A DNA stretch of 64,000 nt from Hydractinia symbiolongicarpus (GCF_029227915.1 NC_079876.1:23186001-23250000); one strand, 5' to 3'; counted from the first letter of the stretch, positions 11,193 to 23,398 are shown. The notes: generated by a model from the sequence alone, not told the origin. Program-made: numbers and translations.

Positions 11193-13262
11193 GTAAAACG
11201 TTCTAAACATGCGTGTAATTTTCCTATCGTAATTTTTTTGTCTATATGTTTGAGGGTAGTTATAAATGTTTCAACTCAAGTTTGAAACTGAATAAGATAT
11301 TTTTTTCCTAATCAGAAATGCGTAAGAAGTGTTGATAACAATCATAAAAAGTTTAGGAATAAATATCTAAAGAATGAACGATTGATGGTGTGCTTTAAAA
11401 TTTTCATTATAGTGCGAGTATAAACTGTGTTAAATTTTTTTATATTTGTGAGCTTTGGTTTTTAAGACATTTGAGGTCAAAGTAGTCACACGGTTGCTGC
11501 CATGACAGTGTCGATTAGTACATTTTGCGGGAATGTAAACTCATTTTGTGAATTCAATTGAATTCATCGCCAGAACATCGCAAATAACTTTAATCACACT
11601 GGGAAGTGAGTCCTGTTGGGCTATGTTCGCCGCGGGACGTCACAAATGAACAAAATATGTACGAACTAAGTTGGCTTTTCGATAAGTGCGGCAAAAAAAT
11701 GAAGAAAAATAAAGTTTTATTGCCATGTTGTTTTTGGGATATGTAAGAATGTTTATTTAGTACAAAAAAAACATATATGTTATTTTTTCGTTAGTTTTCC
11801 TTTAAAAACAAACGATTTTAAAAATCACTAAATGTTTTTCGGTTTAGTCATCACACATCTGTGCTATAAAATGACAAAATTTGTTAGTTAAAAAGTTAAG
11901 CTTTTTTCATACAACCTCGTCACCAGGGCTTTTTTTACCTCACAATCTCGGATGGCGAGAAAAGTCACGGGAAAAAAAGTTCGTCCATTGATTGATGTTT
12001 TATTTTAAATTTTAAATCTTTTTCAATTTTTGAGGTTTGTGGGATTATTCCAGACAAAAAGTGATCACGAGTACAACTTCTTTGGAAAAAGAAGCATTAT
12101 TGGTTGTTGACACATTCCAAAAAAAAGTTTAAAAAATATGCCATCTCTGCACAACTGTGATGAAAACTGAAGTTGTGTGTGGAGGAGAAAATGGACGTAC
12201 AATCTAAGTCGTAAGTTTGTTGGTAAAAAAACTGGAAAACTCAGAAAAAGTTAAATTGTATTATTTCTATTTATTGTTTAAAATAGCAACGAAAATAAAA
12301 ATCATAGTACAGACGGAAAAATATCGAGTTTGTAACACACTTTCTAAGTAAAACAAGCCAAATATTCTTTATTTGAATGCAATTTGCACACTAAAGTAAA
12401 AGTGTTGAATTAAGCCGTTTAAAGAGGATAAGAAATGTGTAAAAAGAGCTGTGAACTTAAAAATAAGCTCACAAAATATTTAATACTCGTCTTTTTTTAG
12501 ACTGTAAAAATGATGCCTTCAAGTTGCTACTTATTATATAAGATATAAGTCAATGATGATTAAAGCTGCTAAAATTTCAAGCGAAATTAAAACGTTCTGA
12601 TTGACCGGACACACATATTGTACCACGAAAATTGGATCAAATTTAATATTTTACGGTGAAAAATATCAATAGATAATGATCGTGTAGGCAACTTTTTAGG
12701 AAAAAAACATGAGGACTTAGTATATAAAAATATTAATCACTAAACAATTGTGGACGTATCGCCGTCTAGTTCCCATTACCTTTAGTCTCTTATGTCAAAT
12801 CCAAAAAGTTTATGCTGTCCTCAAGCAAATAACAAATGTTGACAAGGCACCAAATTTCAACCCCTGAAACGGTATACTTTAAAAGTTAGTACAAAATAAT
12901 TGCGAGCGAATAGAGTAAGTAAGTCTAAACGACACAAAGAACTGTACGGGGTTGCATGTAGCGACAAATACGAGCGTTTAAGTTTTTAAAAAATGATTAG
13001 GTATAAGTCGTTGCGTCAAATTTCACAACCAATCTTGTTTTAGGGAGCAGGATAAGGAGAAAGTTTGAAGATTAACAACTGAATAAAATTGTCCAGGAAA
13101 CTCAACGTCGATTTTAGCGATGCTGTCTCCTTTTGTACATCTGACCTGTCAATAAGCGCAGCGCCGGCGAGAGACAAAAAGCCAAGAACATGTTCGAGAT
13201 TCAGAGAGTATTTGCCTGGAAATGTGCAAAATCACCAAGGGACCGCATAAAAGGTTTGAGTT
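11193..13262. other. No gene seen (about 2 kb)
   Basis: AT-rich, with short low-complexity runs only. It lies between the two candidate GLDC first exons. Confidence 0.4.
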
Positions 13263-13271
13263 ACCCAGAAG

Positions 13272-13340
13272 CAACCTCTTCCCATAGGATATGTTGTATC
13301 TTTTTGCAGAAAGACACAAGATGTCCTGGGGACGAGGTTG
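13272..13340. mobile_element. 69-bp MITE with 9-bp target duplication
   Basis: The ends are CAACCTCTTCCCATAGGA and, inverted, CAACCTCGTCCCCAGGAC. It is flanked on both sides by ACCCAGAAG (13263-13271 and 13341-13349), a perfect 9-bp duplication. It is the same family as the element at 49275-49368. Confidence 0.8.
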
Positions 13341-13607
13341 ACCCAGAAGTTTGAAAACTAAAATATCTAAGCTTTTAAGAGGCAATTGTAATCAAGTGGA
13401 GAATTTTATTGTGTCCTTCGAGAATTAAGAAAAAAAATCTTCTTTGAAGGCTAGAAACAGTCGAAAACTTCACATCTTTCCACATTTTATCAACCTTTAT
13501 ACAGAACGGGCATTGACTGCAGTATAAAGATCTTATCGTAGCTTAAATGTTGATAAATTAATGACGAAGGCTGCGTTTAATATCTCGTGAATTTACGTTG
13601 AACTTAC

Positions 13608-13868
13608 GGTTAACTGCAGAACACGAACCATATCTTTAATTTCACTTTTCTGTGGTCCTATATGACGGTAGAGGAATTCCTCGGTTTTAAGTGCTTCTGC
13701 AATTGAAAAGTTATTGTCTTCTAAGGTTAACCTGGATAAACTATTTCCATTGTTCCCTTGTGAAGTGTTGCTCGAATTTTTTGCAAGTAGATGGCACCTG
13801 AAAGCTGCAAGCGTTGTATGGCGATATGCATTGATATTGTGTCGACGCAATAATGACAAGTGAAGCAT
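13608..13868 (-). CDS. GLDC: Glycine decarboxylase, candidate first exon (distal)
   Basis: Second candidate GLDC first exon, 87 codons from the ATG at 13868. The N-terminus MLHLSLLRRHNINAYRHTTL is basic and amphipathic-looking, like a mitochondrial transit peptide. The conserved block is EEFLYRHIGPQKSEIKDMV. The exon ends after VLQLT at a consensus donor GTAAGT (13607-13602) in phase 0. It has the same RHIGP-to-donor length as the exon at 8673, and both would join exon 2 at 4280 in frame. Outside the RHIGP block the two first exons are very different. The intron to exon 2 would be about 9.3 kb. This is the better donor of the two. Confidence 0.75.
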
Positions 13869-14093
13869 CTTGTTCTCATTCGAAAAGAATTAAAAAGCCT
13901 ATTAAATGTTCGCAGTGTATTCGAGACAGATTTTATTAGTTTGCCTAAAAGTATACATTTTATAAGAACAGTTTTATAACAACAATTCTATAAGAACAAT
14001 TTGGTTGGTAAGAACAAAGTAAAAACAATGCGAATATTTTTTTCCTGCAAAAATGACACACACACAAAAACACATAAAAAAGTTTGAAGCATA

Positions 14094-14263
14094 TCTATAA
14101 TAATAGCCGTCGTCTGTCTGTCTCTGCGCGAACCCCCGCTGAGTTAGAAAACGATGTTACGGAAACACGAATATCAAATGCGATATATTTTTATTCACTT
14201 TGTTGCGACGGGTAAATATAAAGGACGGGCGAACCCGTGGATTTTTCCACGGGCAACGACTAG
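14094..14263 (+). mobile_element. Helitron-like non-autonomous unit, 170 bp
   Basis: It starts TC (TCTATAATAATAGCCG) after an A and ends in CTAG before a T. The 3' end has a hairpin, CCCGTGG-ATTTTT-CCACGGG, about 8 bases before CTAG. A-TC...CTRR-T insertion with a 3' hairpin is the classic Helitron signature. Related units occur at 19.0-19.3, 22.8-23.0 and 30.86 kb. Confidence 0.75.
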
Positions 14264-15725
14264 TACAAAAATATCTTTCAAGGCAAAAATATTCGCAGAA
14301 TTAATTGTTGTGATCTTGCAAAAATTGTGCTTAGGTTTCACCTCGCAAATGATTGTAATGTACTTAAAATATAAGAAAAAAATAAGAACATTTGAGGATG
14401 AACATGTCAAAAAATAAAAATAAAAAAGAACACATCAGGGTGAAGTTAATTTGGTTCTTATCAAAAACATTTAACGGATATTTGATGCACTAAAAAGCAA
14501 CATTTTTCACCATAGCTGATTTAAGCTGCTTATAAAACAGAAATATTATTTCTCGGAGATATTCAACATAACATAACATGGAGATCTACCTCCATGAATA
14601 TGGCAGGACTCTCCTCCACTCTAGAAAACAACAACGAAACAAAACAATACTGCAAGTGGCTGGTCATTTGTACGAAAAAGTTTATCAACCAATCCGGATT
14701 CAGAAATAGTAGTTTTCTCACGGTTTCTTTCTTACTATCAGCACCAATGTTTCCATCACAAGCACCAGCGCAAGATAAAAAAAATAAACTACCAAACTTT
14801 TCTCTGTCGTTTTTTTTACACTATTTATTAATAACTTTTTGCTCGTTCGGTCATTGTTGACAGCTCGCTTATACCCGTCATTAATATGAATCGATTACCA
14901 AAATAAATAATTTACATAACATACATGATGTTAGATCACAAACGCAAAAGAAATAAATTTTTAAAAATAATTGTAGATGTTATTGCTTGAATCACAACAT
15001 AAAAATAGTCTTGATAAAGAAAAGCTATAAGAAGTTGAGTTTATCAACATGAAAAAACATTGGGAAGAATCATTCCTTTCAGCTTGTCACTTTTTATAAG
15101 TATTTTATACCGTAGATATCATGTTTTAAAGATTTTTCCCGCAAAAGCGCGATTTATATTTAAGCTCTGAATCTGGAAATACCAAACGTGATAAAGTTCC
15201 TTCCACTAAAACTATATGTTTAACTTTCTTGTTCTTAATACGAATCGTAATACATACATCCTCATGATCTAATTTCATCGTGTTTGGTAAATTTCATTTT
15301 CACGGAAACATATCCACACTTAATGCAGGGAACTGTATAAAACACAATTTACATGCTCTTGTAGGACCAATGCAGTCATGTATTTGAGATCCTGGATAAT
15401 TTTTATTTTTTTTACAAAATTGTTTCAGTTATATAACACAGAATCCTTTTAAAGCATTAATTAAAAATTACTTTGAGGTTTATTTTAGCGATATCAATCT
15501 CATATATTTCTAAATAAATTGTCTTTTCAGTTTTTCTTGACCCACCACATAACAATATGGAACGCAATAAAGCGAAGTTTATCATGGATGCAAATTGCGT
15601 CATATGTAATTCTAAAAATCGTCGCCAATAATAAAACATAATCTTTTCCGATCACTAAAGAACGAAATTGTCTCTATTTGCGGTTTGCAGTTTCAAAAAT
15701 TTCTCTAAGGATTGAACTCTAACTC
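14264..15725. other. No gene seen
   Basis: AT-rich. A plus-strand frame at 14594-14860 and minus-strand frames show no domain. It could include promoter sequence of the distal GLDC first exon, but nothing can be assigned. Confidence 0.4.
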
Positions 15726-17645
15726 ATGCTTCTAATAAAAGCGGTTTTTTTAAACAAAAATACGCAAATAATTATTGTGATTCCGCTCGACGACAAAACC
15801 CTGAAATTGATTCACCAAAAGCATGCGAAACCCAAAGAAGCAGATGCAGATATATTAATACACGGAGAAAAAGCAAGAGTGCATTCAGTGATTTACGATG
15901 TCATTGATGAGGAAATGGTAAAAAAGGCTGCCTTACGAACTAAAGGAGGCTCTGGACCATCAGGATTAGATGCTGATGGGTGGCGCAAGATACTTCCATC
16001 TAATCAATATGGCACAGTAAATGTTGATTTAAGAAGAGCTTTTGCTGAAACTATGAAAAAGATTTGTGTTCAAAAGGTGGAAGTTGATCAGATTAACAAC
16101 ACCACGTTGCTCGAAGCTTTAATTGCCAGCAGACTTATACCCCCCGATAAAAATCCGGGGTTGAGACCAATTGGTGTATGAAAGGCATTACAAAGAATAG
16201 CTGGAAGGGTGGTGATGGAAGTGGTTAAAGAAGACGTAATGATCTCTGTAGGCTCCCTTAGTTGTGCGAAGGACAAGATGCTGGCTATAAAGCGGTAATA
16301 CATGCAATGCACGACATCTTCAAGAATTCTGAAACAGAAGCTGTGTTATTGGTTGATGCTGATAACGCCTTTAACTCGACCAACAGGGAGGCTTTACTTC
16401 ATAACATTGAGTATTTATGTCTATCAATCTCCACGTTTGTTTATAATTGTTATGTTGTTACTGCAAGATTGTTTGTTATTGGTGGAAGAGAATTGAAATC
16501 TCAAGAAGGAACGACACAAGGTGATCCGACTGCTATGGGGACATATGCAGTAGGGTTGACACCATTGATTAATGAATTGCGTGAGTTTCATGGAAATGTA
16601 AAATCTGTAGCGTTTGCAGATGATTTAACAGGTGCAGGAGAGTGGATATCATTAAAGTTATCGTGGAACAAACTTAATCTAAATGGTCCAAAATATGGGT
16701 ATTACCCTAAACCAATCAAGTCTTATCTGATTGTTAAAGAATCCGTCTTGGATGAAGCCAATAATATATTTGAAGGAAGTGAAATTAAGATTACAACAGT
16801 TGGAACAAAACATCTTGGGACTGCTTTAGGAGATGTATGTTACATGGATAAATTTGGTAAAGGGATTGTATCTTCTACTTAACTAAAACTACTACCAAAA
16901 GTTGCAGAAATTCACCCACAAGCACCATATTCTGCTTATATCAATGGCTTTCAGCACAAATTTAACTACATTCTGCGGACGATAGAGAACGTAGAAAACT
17001 ATCATGAACCAATCGAAAAGGTGTTAGCATAGAGTTTATTCCAGCAATCACTGGTGGAGATGTTTTTCGGCTTCTGAACGCAAGCTCTTATCCCTGCCCT
17101 TAAGTTTTGGAGGATTGGGAATAAACATTTTAACTGAAATCTCCACAGCAGTGTACAATGACTCCAGAGAAGTTACTGCTAAACTCACTGAAAATGTCAT
17201 CAACCTGTGCACCAATTTTGTAACCAAAGGACAATGTACGAAAAATAAAATCAGAAATTCGAATGTGCAAGGAAATGTTTCACAAAATAAAGCTTGATGA
17301 TTTACGAGCTGCATTGAGTGATGCTTAACTTAGATCCAACGAGTTATCTTGTGAATCTGGTAGTTATGCTTGGTTAACTGTCATTCCAGTTAGCAAGTCA
17401 AATTATCTCTTGAATAAAGAAAAATTATGGGACAACATCCGTTTAAGGTATAGTTGGGCAATTCCTGGTTTGCCTGCAATGTGTGTGTGTGGTTGCAATT
17501 TTACAATTCAACATTAAATGTCTTGTTCTTGTCAACATTCTTGTCAGCTTGCACCGCAATGAAGTACGGGATATCACTGCACAGTTAATAAAGGAGGTTT
17601 GTAATGATGTAGGAGTGGAACCAACACTACTGGAAACGTAATTTA
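15726..17645 (+). pseudogene. Non-LTR-like reverse transcriptase relic
   Basis: Reverse-transcriptase polyprotein in several frames. The N-terminal part (15726-16181) has KGGSGPSGLDADGWRKI. The palm motifs follow at 16262-16882: LLVDADNAFNSTNREAL (motif A), EGTTQGDPTAMGTYA (motif B) and the catalytic FADD (motif C, about 16615). After that comes a GPKYGYYPKP block. Downstream, QAPYSAYINGFQHKF and a GGLGI block (17104-17120) continue it. A C-terminal Cys/His block, CVCGCNF, is followed in another frame by a RHNEVRDITAQLIKEVCNDV block (about 17558-17620). Frame breaks at about 16181, 16882 and 17030 make it a pseudogene. No endonuclease, LTR or tail was found, so the clade is uncertain. Confidence 0.7.
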
Positions 17646-18985
17646 CAACAATCTGTCGTAACGAATTGTATTTGAAAAAAAATTAATTTTGCTTTAATAA
17701 GCAGTACGTCGACGTGCTTGAGAGGATCTAGATCAATCGTAAAGAGCGTTACAAATGACAATGAAATTGAATCTTCGATTAAACCTCTTCCCAAATAAAC
17801 GATTTCAAGCGAAAGTTTAAATTTAAACATTTTTACATGTATTTACAAATGCCATAATATTTAATTAAGATATCATGTATTATTAAAAAATATTTTTATT
17901 AAAAAAAAATCAAAAAAATCAAAAATCATTGTGATCAACTGTATCATGTTGTAATACTCGCTGTTTCTCTGTGAGCCAATTTAAAAAGTAGGGGTTTTGT
18001 ATTAGAAAACGCCATTGTCCAGGAAAATCTTATTACTTCATGCTGGCAGGTGGCCAAAGATTCACAAAATAGAAATGCTGGAATTATGTACGAAAAAAGA
18101 TGCTCCCATCGAATCTTCAACAGGCTTGCAGGTAATCTAACGATTTCGGGCTGAGTAGTCTTATTCCTATAACAGCTGCCAACAAGGCGACAATCCCCTG
18201 AGACTAGATTGTGCACTATTCTTAAAATAAAGGCTTTCTATCTACATGATTTTCCATTTCTATTTCGCGAGCAACGTTATAGATAAATAAAACTCACAAT
18301 AGACACACGTGCTGACATAAAAGGCAATAAAAACAGCACGCGGGATTTGGCTTCGTCTTCAAGCTTGTAGTTTTTTATGGCAGGTCGTACGTAAAATAAA
18401 TCAACGAATGAAGGTAATCGTAAGGATTGTCATCCAATCGGAAACGGATATCGATATATACATTAATCTTTTTTCTTATCACGCCGTTTTCTTTATACCT
18501 GACTAGCTAAAAGAAAATACACAATTTTTTGTATTTTGTTGTACATTTCGAATTGGTATCTATTTAATACGTAAAAAGATATTAGAACTTACAAGACGGA
18601 ATTAGACCAAACGTTAAGAATATCCTAGAATATGCGCATTTTGAAGATTTGCTTTTTTCTATTCTTTGTTAATTGAGTAAACTAAGCAAATTATCCTACC
18701 ATTGACATGGAATGTTTTTTCCCAGGTTACATTTGAAGTGGCACGAAGTAATCAAATTTGCTTAGACAGGGGTGATTACTATAATTATAGGTGCGATTAA
18801 TAACCCCCTGGTTTCTACAGTAACGCGGAAAGATCACAGGAATATAAACTATTATTTTAAACAGTTAAAATACGGATATTATTTTAAAAACATAGCAATT
18901 CCACCTAAATACCGTTGGAGTTTACTTAATCGTGTTTTTCAATCACCTGCCATCTTCAGTTCTAACAAACTAATTATAAATAGAT
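17646..18985. other. No confident gene
   Basis: A plus-strand stretch at about 17985-18146 reads RGFVLENAIVQENLITSCWQ and onward to a possible donor (GTAATC). It may be an exon relic, but no family was recognised. The rest is AT-rich. Confidence 0.3.
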
Positions 18986-19017
18986 ACTTAAGAGATACTT
19001 GAGAGTGAACATTCCGC

Positions 19018-19115
19018 ACGAAATATTCAAGCTTTATATAACAAATGCGATATAATTTTATCGATTTTGTTTCGATGGGCGAATACCCGTGGATTTTCCG
19101 CGGATTAACAACTAG
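19018..19115 (+). mobile_element. Helitron-like unit, 3' part
   Basis: It contains the shared CAAATGCGATATA block, a 3' hairpin (CCCGTGGATTTTCCGCGG) and terminal CTAG at 19112-19115. The 5' end was not identified. The next unit starts right after it. Confidence 0.55.
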
Positions 19116-19294
19116 TTTCTTTAAAAATAGCCGTATTGTGTCTGTGTGTCCGCGAAAACCGCGTCTTAACGGAAACACGAAATTTTAAAAATGCGCACCA
19201 ATACCAAATGCGATATATTTTTGTCCACTTTGTTGCAACGGGTAAATTTAAAGGACGGGCGAACCCGTGGAGTTTTCCACGGGCTAACGACTAG
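19116..19294 (+). mobile_element. Helitron-like unit, 179 bp, in tandem
   Basis: It begins directly after the CTAG of the preceding unit (TTTCTTTAAAAATAGCCG) and ends with the CCCGTGG/CCACGGG hairpin and CTAG at 19291-19294. Internal blocks ACGGAAACACGAA and CAAATGCGATATATTTTTG match the 14.1-kb unit. Confidence 0.7.
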
Positions 19295-19726
19295 TCTCTA
19301 TAATAATAGTCGTTGTCTGTCTGTTGGCCATAAGTGGGTTATGTAAACTGCGCACGAAACCTTTTAAGCTTAAAAATAACAAATACGGGTTAACGACTGT
19401 GAGTTAGCGGCTAATAAAATAGCTAACTGACAGAAAAATGTGCCCTTATTTTTCAGAAATTATTTCAGAGTAAGGTTTATTCGAAAGAGGGGCTTGATCG
19501 AATATTGACGGTAGAGACAATATTTAAATTCAGGGATTTAGTGGAAACAATATTTGAATTAAGGGATTCGGTAGAAACAATATTTGAATTCAGGGATTCG
19601 TTTTCGTTTTTTTTAATATGGTTAGGTACAGGTGTTAAAGAAACTTCAACAGCGTATGATGCCGCAGTGTAAGCAGTAACAATAGCATGGCCCAGCCAAC
19701 AGACAGACAACGGCTATTATTATAGA
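19295..19726. mobile_element. Foldback unit with inverted Helitron-like 5' ends
   Basis: The left end TCTCTATAATAATAGTCG plus TTGTCTGTCTGTTGGC starts right after CTAG. The right end, read in reverse from 19726, is TCTATAATAATAGCCG plus TTGTCTGTCTGTTGGC. Two 5' termini thus face each other, giving inverted repeats of about 35 bases and no 3' hairpin. A 30-bp tandem repeat sits inside. Confidence 0.65.
19511..19600. repeat. 30-bp tandem repeat, 3 copies
   Basis: The units at 19511, 19541 and 19571 read GTAGAAACAATATTTGAATT plus a 10-base remainder, with a few substitutions. The minus-strand frame through them repeats SLNSNIVST, but no domain is known. Confidence 0.85.
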
Positions 19727-22069
19727 TTTACAAAACGTCTACATGATTTAAAGTAGTTTCCATTTCAAAAAATACAACGTCTTCCAAATATAATTTGTAG
19801 CAAAAATGAAGACGAACCTCGTTCGTAGAACCTTTTCCGAAATCGAGATTGACAATAATCAAGTGCATTTGAGAATTCACACAACAGATAAAACAGCCGT
19901 TGTAAAAGTCAGACCTGATTTCAAAAATTCAGGTATGCTAGACAGTATTTTAAAGATAAAAACTTAAAAGAAAGTTTTGGTCATTTCCCAAAATAAAAAT
20001 TCGCGAAATTGACTTTTACGGAATATAAAATCCAAAATCGCCCCACTTATTAAATAATGTATTCAAGCGTTACTAGAATCTTCTTTGTCCAAAATTTTGT
20101 TCCAAAAAAACGCAAAAATGTCTAATTTAGGACAAAAAACTGATTTTTGCATGTTTAAAAGGGACACTTTTTGCCAATTGAAAAAAAACACACCGACTTG
20201 ACAAATCAATAAAGACTCATCTGATATAACCAACCTTGTTCCGGATTAAAATAAAATCCAGAAAATGAGACTTCTTAAGCATGTCCCTTTACTCACTACG
20301 AGCTACGATCAAATACATAGCTGCTTCCATGCTAAAAATTCCACACCGTCTTATTTAACACCTTGTTTGATATCGCGTCATTTTTATACACACACGATAT
20401 ATCATTCACCACCGTTCTTTTCTTCAATATTCTAATTTGAAGTTTCTTGAAAAAATTCATACCATGCTTCTCAAATCATTGCTGGGATTGTAAAATCGGT
20501 AGATATCTACTGAGTTGGTAATTATATTCAGAGAATTTATAAACTGTCTAATTAAAATTTCTTAAAGGGTTTATTATTTGTGATACAAAACCTAAATAAT
20601 AACATATTTTCAACTACACGTGGCAATGCTGCACAGCCTATTGTTAACCATCTTTTCAAAAACTGTAAAGTTTCAACGTCCTTTGCGATTCCATCCCAAT
20701 GGCTTGCTGTTATTTCCCTCCGACGGTAACCAGGTTAAATTACCATCGAAATCATGTATAGTTGCTTTGCCATATAAGTCAATTGACGATCGGTAAATGG
20801 CTTCAAATAGGCTGACGACACTACATTTAGAGCTTTACAGCCATTGCCTCACACTACCTAACACGAGAAACAGCGTACGTGAAATAGCGCCTTGTGTATT
20901 TATCGCATCGCTTAGAGTTTTTAATCTACATCAAGGCACTTTCTGCAGATTCTCAGGATTAGAAAATATGAAGTTATATTTTGTATTTAATTAATACTTA
21001 ATACAATAGTTATAATAAATTATTTTTTTGATTTCCACCGGCGAAGTCGGAATGTTTAAAATCGCCTGGGGAGATAGAGAGATCGATAGATAGAGACAGC
21101 CCAGAGCATGGACGCTGCTTAGTTTGCGTCTAGGCTAAAATCTCGAGAAAATTTCTATTTTTGCGAAAGCCAATGAAGATGCTTCATCTTAATCTTTGCC
21201 AATTTAATGACCAATCTGAGCAGAGTTTGTGTACTCTTCGTATTCTTTGTACATTCTGTGTACGGCCATGACAAAATTTTTGTTGTTCGTCCCTTGTTGG
21301 TATGGTTGGTCGTATGTTGTAACTTCGTCATGGGAAGCTAAACACTATTCTTTAAATTTGTGTATTTTATCAGGTAAGAGTTATGAAGTGAAGTTACTTA
21401 GCTATCCAGATGACTAGCTACATAAAATAGTGATTTGATTAGAGTGCCTTTTTTTCTTAAAGAGCCAGCAAAAAAAAAACCTTTCTCCTGTATCCACCTG
21501 GACACCCAAATCCTGTTCTTATGGGAAAAAGAGGCTAACTTCTATCAGATATTCGCACAGGATTATTTTTATGTCTTTTGCAGAAGAGTTGTCGAAACGT
21601 GACAAAAGTTTATTGTTGCTTCCACCGAACAGTCAGGGTGAACTGATGATTAGCCTGTAACAGAATGTATAGTTAGCCGATGCAAGATAATTGGACGGTA
21701 CGCCTAGTATAATTAGCCGTTAAAAGCTTCTTTGTGTTTTTTACAGCTAACTGTGTCTTTCCCATATTTTTCCTGAACTCAGAATAGTGAGCACATTGTT
21801 GTTTAATAATACGACATACTGCTGTAGTAGCTAGCTTTATTTATTTCTATTTCTTTAAAGTTTTTATTCAAATGGTGTAAGAGCCTTTATTCTAGCCAAC
21901 GTCATTTATTTTTATGTTTGGGTTGTGGCTATAGAGCTAGCTCTTTAGCTACCTCTGGCTAGAAAGTAAAAGTAGCATGCATTTCGACTATTATGCTAGC
22001 TGCAGTTGCAGATATTTTTTAATACTGCCATTTTGATGAAAGTTTAAATTTTATTAATCTTAATCGAGC
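19727..22069. other. No confident gene; one coding-like stretch
   Basis: Mostly AT-rich. On the minus strand, 20673-20830 reads LFEAIYRSSIDLYGKATIHD and onward to WLPSEGNNSKPLGWN and a stop. It looks coding but the family was not recognised and no splice structure could be fixed. Confidence 0.3.
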
Positions 22070-22430
22070 AACTTTTTTCAAATTTTACCCAAACGTAGTC
22101 CACAAAATATAATTGATGAGATTTTTCAACTGGATGAGGGTACTGACGGGCTGTTTTCTGCGTTTTTTATTTAAACAGAAGATGCGATAAAGTTATTTTT
22201 AAAAAAGGTATTATACTTATACGCATGTGCGACTCGGTGTACTTGTACTAATCGCTCAGCTCAGTGATAACGTTGGGTTGCTTCCTGTGTTTTTATTTAA
22301 ATCAAAGTTTCGATACAGTTTTTTTAAAAAGTGTGTTATGCCTATACGGATGCGCTCAGCCTAGTGGAAAGATTAGTTTTTAAACTTTCACGGAATCTAA
22401 TTCCAAGCTGATTTTGTTATGACAGGGGAA
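22070..22430. repeat. Diverged direct duplication, copy 1
   Basis: It shares an ordered series of blocks with 23690-23950: CTGGA(T/C)(G)AGGGTA, TGTGTTTTTATTTAAA, CTGTACTAA(T/G)CGCTCAGC and AACTTTCACGG. Related blocks recur at 22445-22600 and 24000-24110, so the 22.0-24.2 kb stretch is built of diverged repeats. Confidence 0.55.
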
Positions 22431-22769
22431 CACTAGGTTGTAAAATGTGGTGTTGTTTTTTACCCAAAGTCGCGGAACGTTATTCTTTGGAAAAAATATT
22501 ACGCCTAAATCACCATATGCTGTGTGTGCTTCACTCGATTTGCGACACACTGCATACCTGTACTAAAAGAGTCTGGATATGTGACAGTTTATCGTTTTTT
22601 TTTATTACGCGCTCAACATGGCGTTCAATGTCGAGTCACACAGTTTTCGACGTCGGGTTTTTTGAATATTTCGTCTGTCTGTTTTGTGCGAGTGAAATAA
22701 GTCGTGTTTCGGAACACGAAGTGCAATATAAATAAGACGGTCGAATCAATGGATTTATCCAACGACTAG

Positions 22770-22884
22770 TCTAATAATAGCCTTATTCCGTCTGTCTGGA
22801 AAGACACGTCCTGTTACGGAAACACGAAATGCGATATATAAAGAACGGGCGACCCCGTGAATTTTTCCACGGGTTAACGACTAG
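22770..22884 (+). mobile_element. Helitron-like unit, 115 bp, in tandem
   Basis: It starts TCTAATAATAGCC directly after a CTAG (22766-22769). It ends with the hairpin CCCCGTGAATTTTTCCACGGG and CTAG at 22881-22884. Confidence 0.75.
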
Positions 22885-23011
22885 TCTCTTTAATAATAGC
22901 CGTATTTCGTCTGTTTGTGTGTGCGCGAGAAAAAAGTCGTGTTACGGAAACATGAAATACGATATATAAAGGACGGGCGATCCCATGGACTTTCCCCGGG
23001 CTAACGAATAA
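22885..23011 (+). mobile_element. Helitron-like unit, 127 bp, in tandem
   Basis: It starts TCTCTTTAATAATAGCCG directly after the previous CTAG. The 3' hairpin region is mutated (CCCATGGACTTTCCCCGGG) and the terminal CTAG has become ATAA at 23008-23011. Another unit start (TCTCTATAATAAAAGCC) follows at 23012 without spacer. Confidence 0.7.
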
Positions 23012-23349
23012 TCTCTATAATAAAAGCCATCGTCCGTCTGTTTGTAACGGTGTTAACCGCGCACGAAACACCAGCCCGCTAGCACAGGGACGAGAAACCT
23101 GTCGTGGCCCCGGAATTACAGGGACGGGTTCCGGTTGTTTCAAAACAAAGGACAAACCAGGAGCGGATTTTTAGAGAAATGACCAATCAGAAACTAAAGC
23201 ACTTTAATTTCCTTTTAAAACATTTCGACGCTTCCCTGAAAAATTTCAAACAGTCCGAAAATTGGCAAGAAGATTGAAGCCTCTCAATGGTGTAGAAAGT
23301 TCCTTGACTGTTTGCTTTATTTTTCTTTTGAAAATTCTAAGAACGCTTT

Positions 23350-23398
23350 TCGTGTTCTATCACGATTTCAGTTTCATTGAAATCGTGATAGAACACGA
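23350..23398. repeat. Perfect hairpin, 21-bp arms
   Basis: The arms at 23350-23370 and 23378-23398 are exact reverse complements around a 7-base loop (GTTTCAT). Confidence 0.9.

Noticed and set aside
22445-22735. 96-codon frame
   Set aside because: It lies in the diverged repeat block and shows no domain; related copies do not keep the frame.
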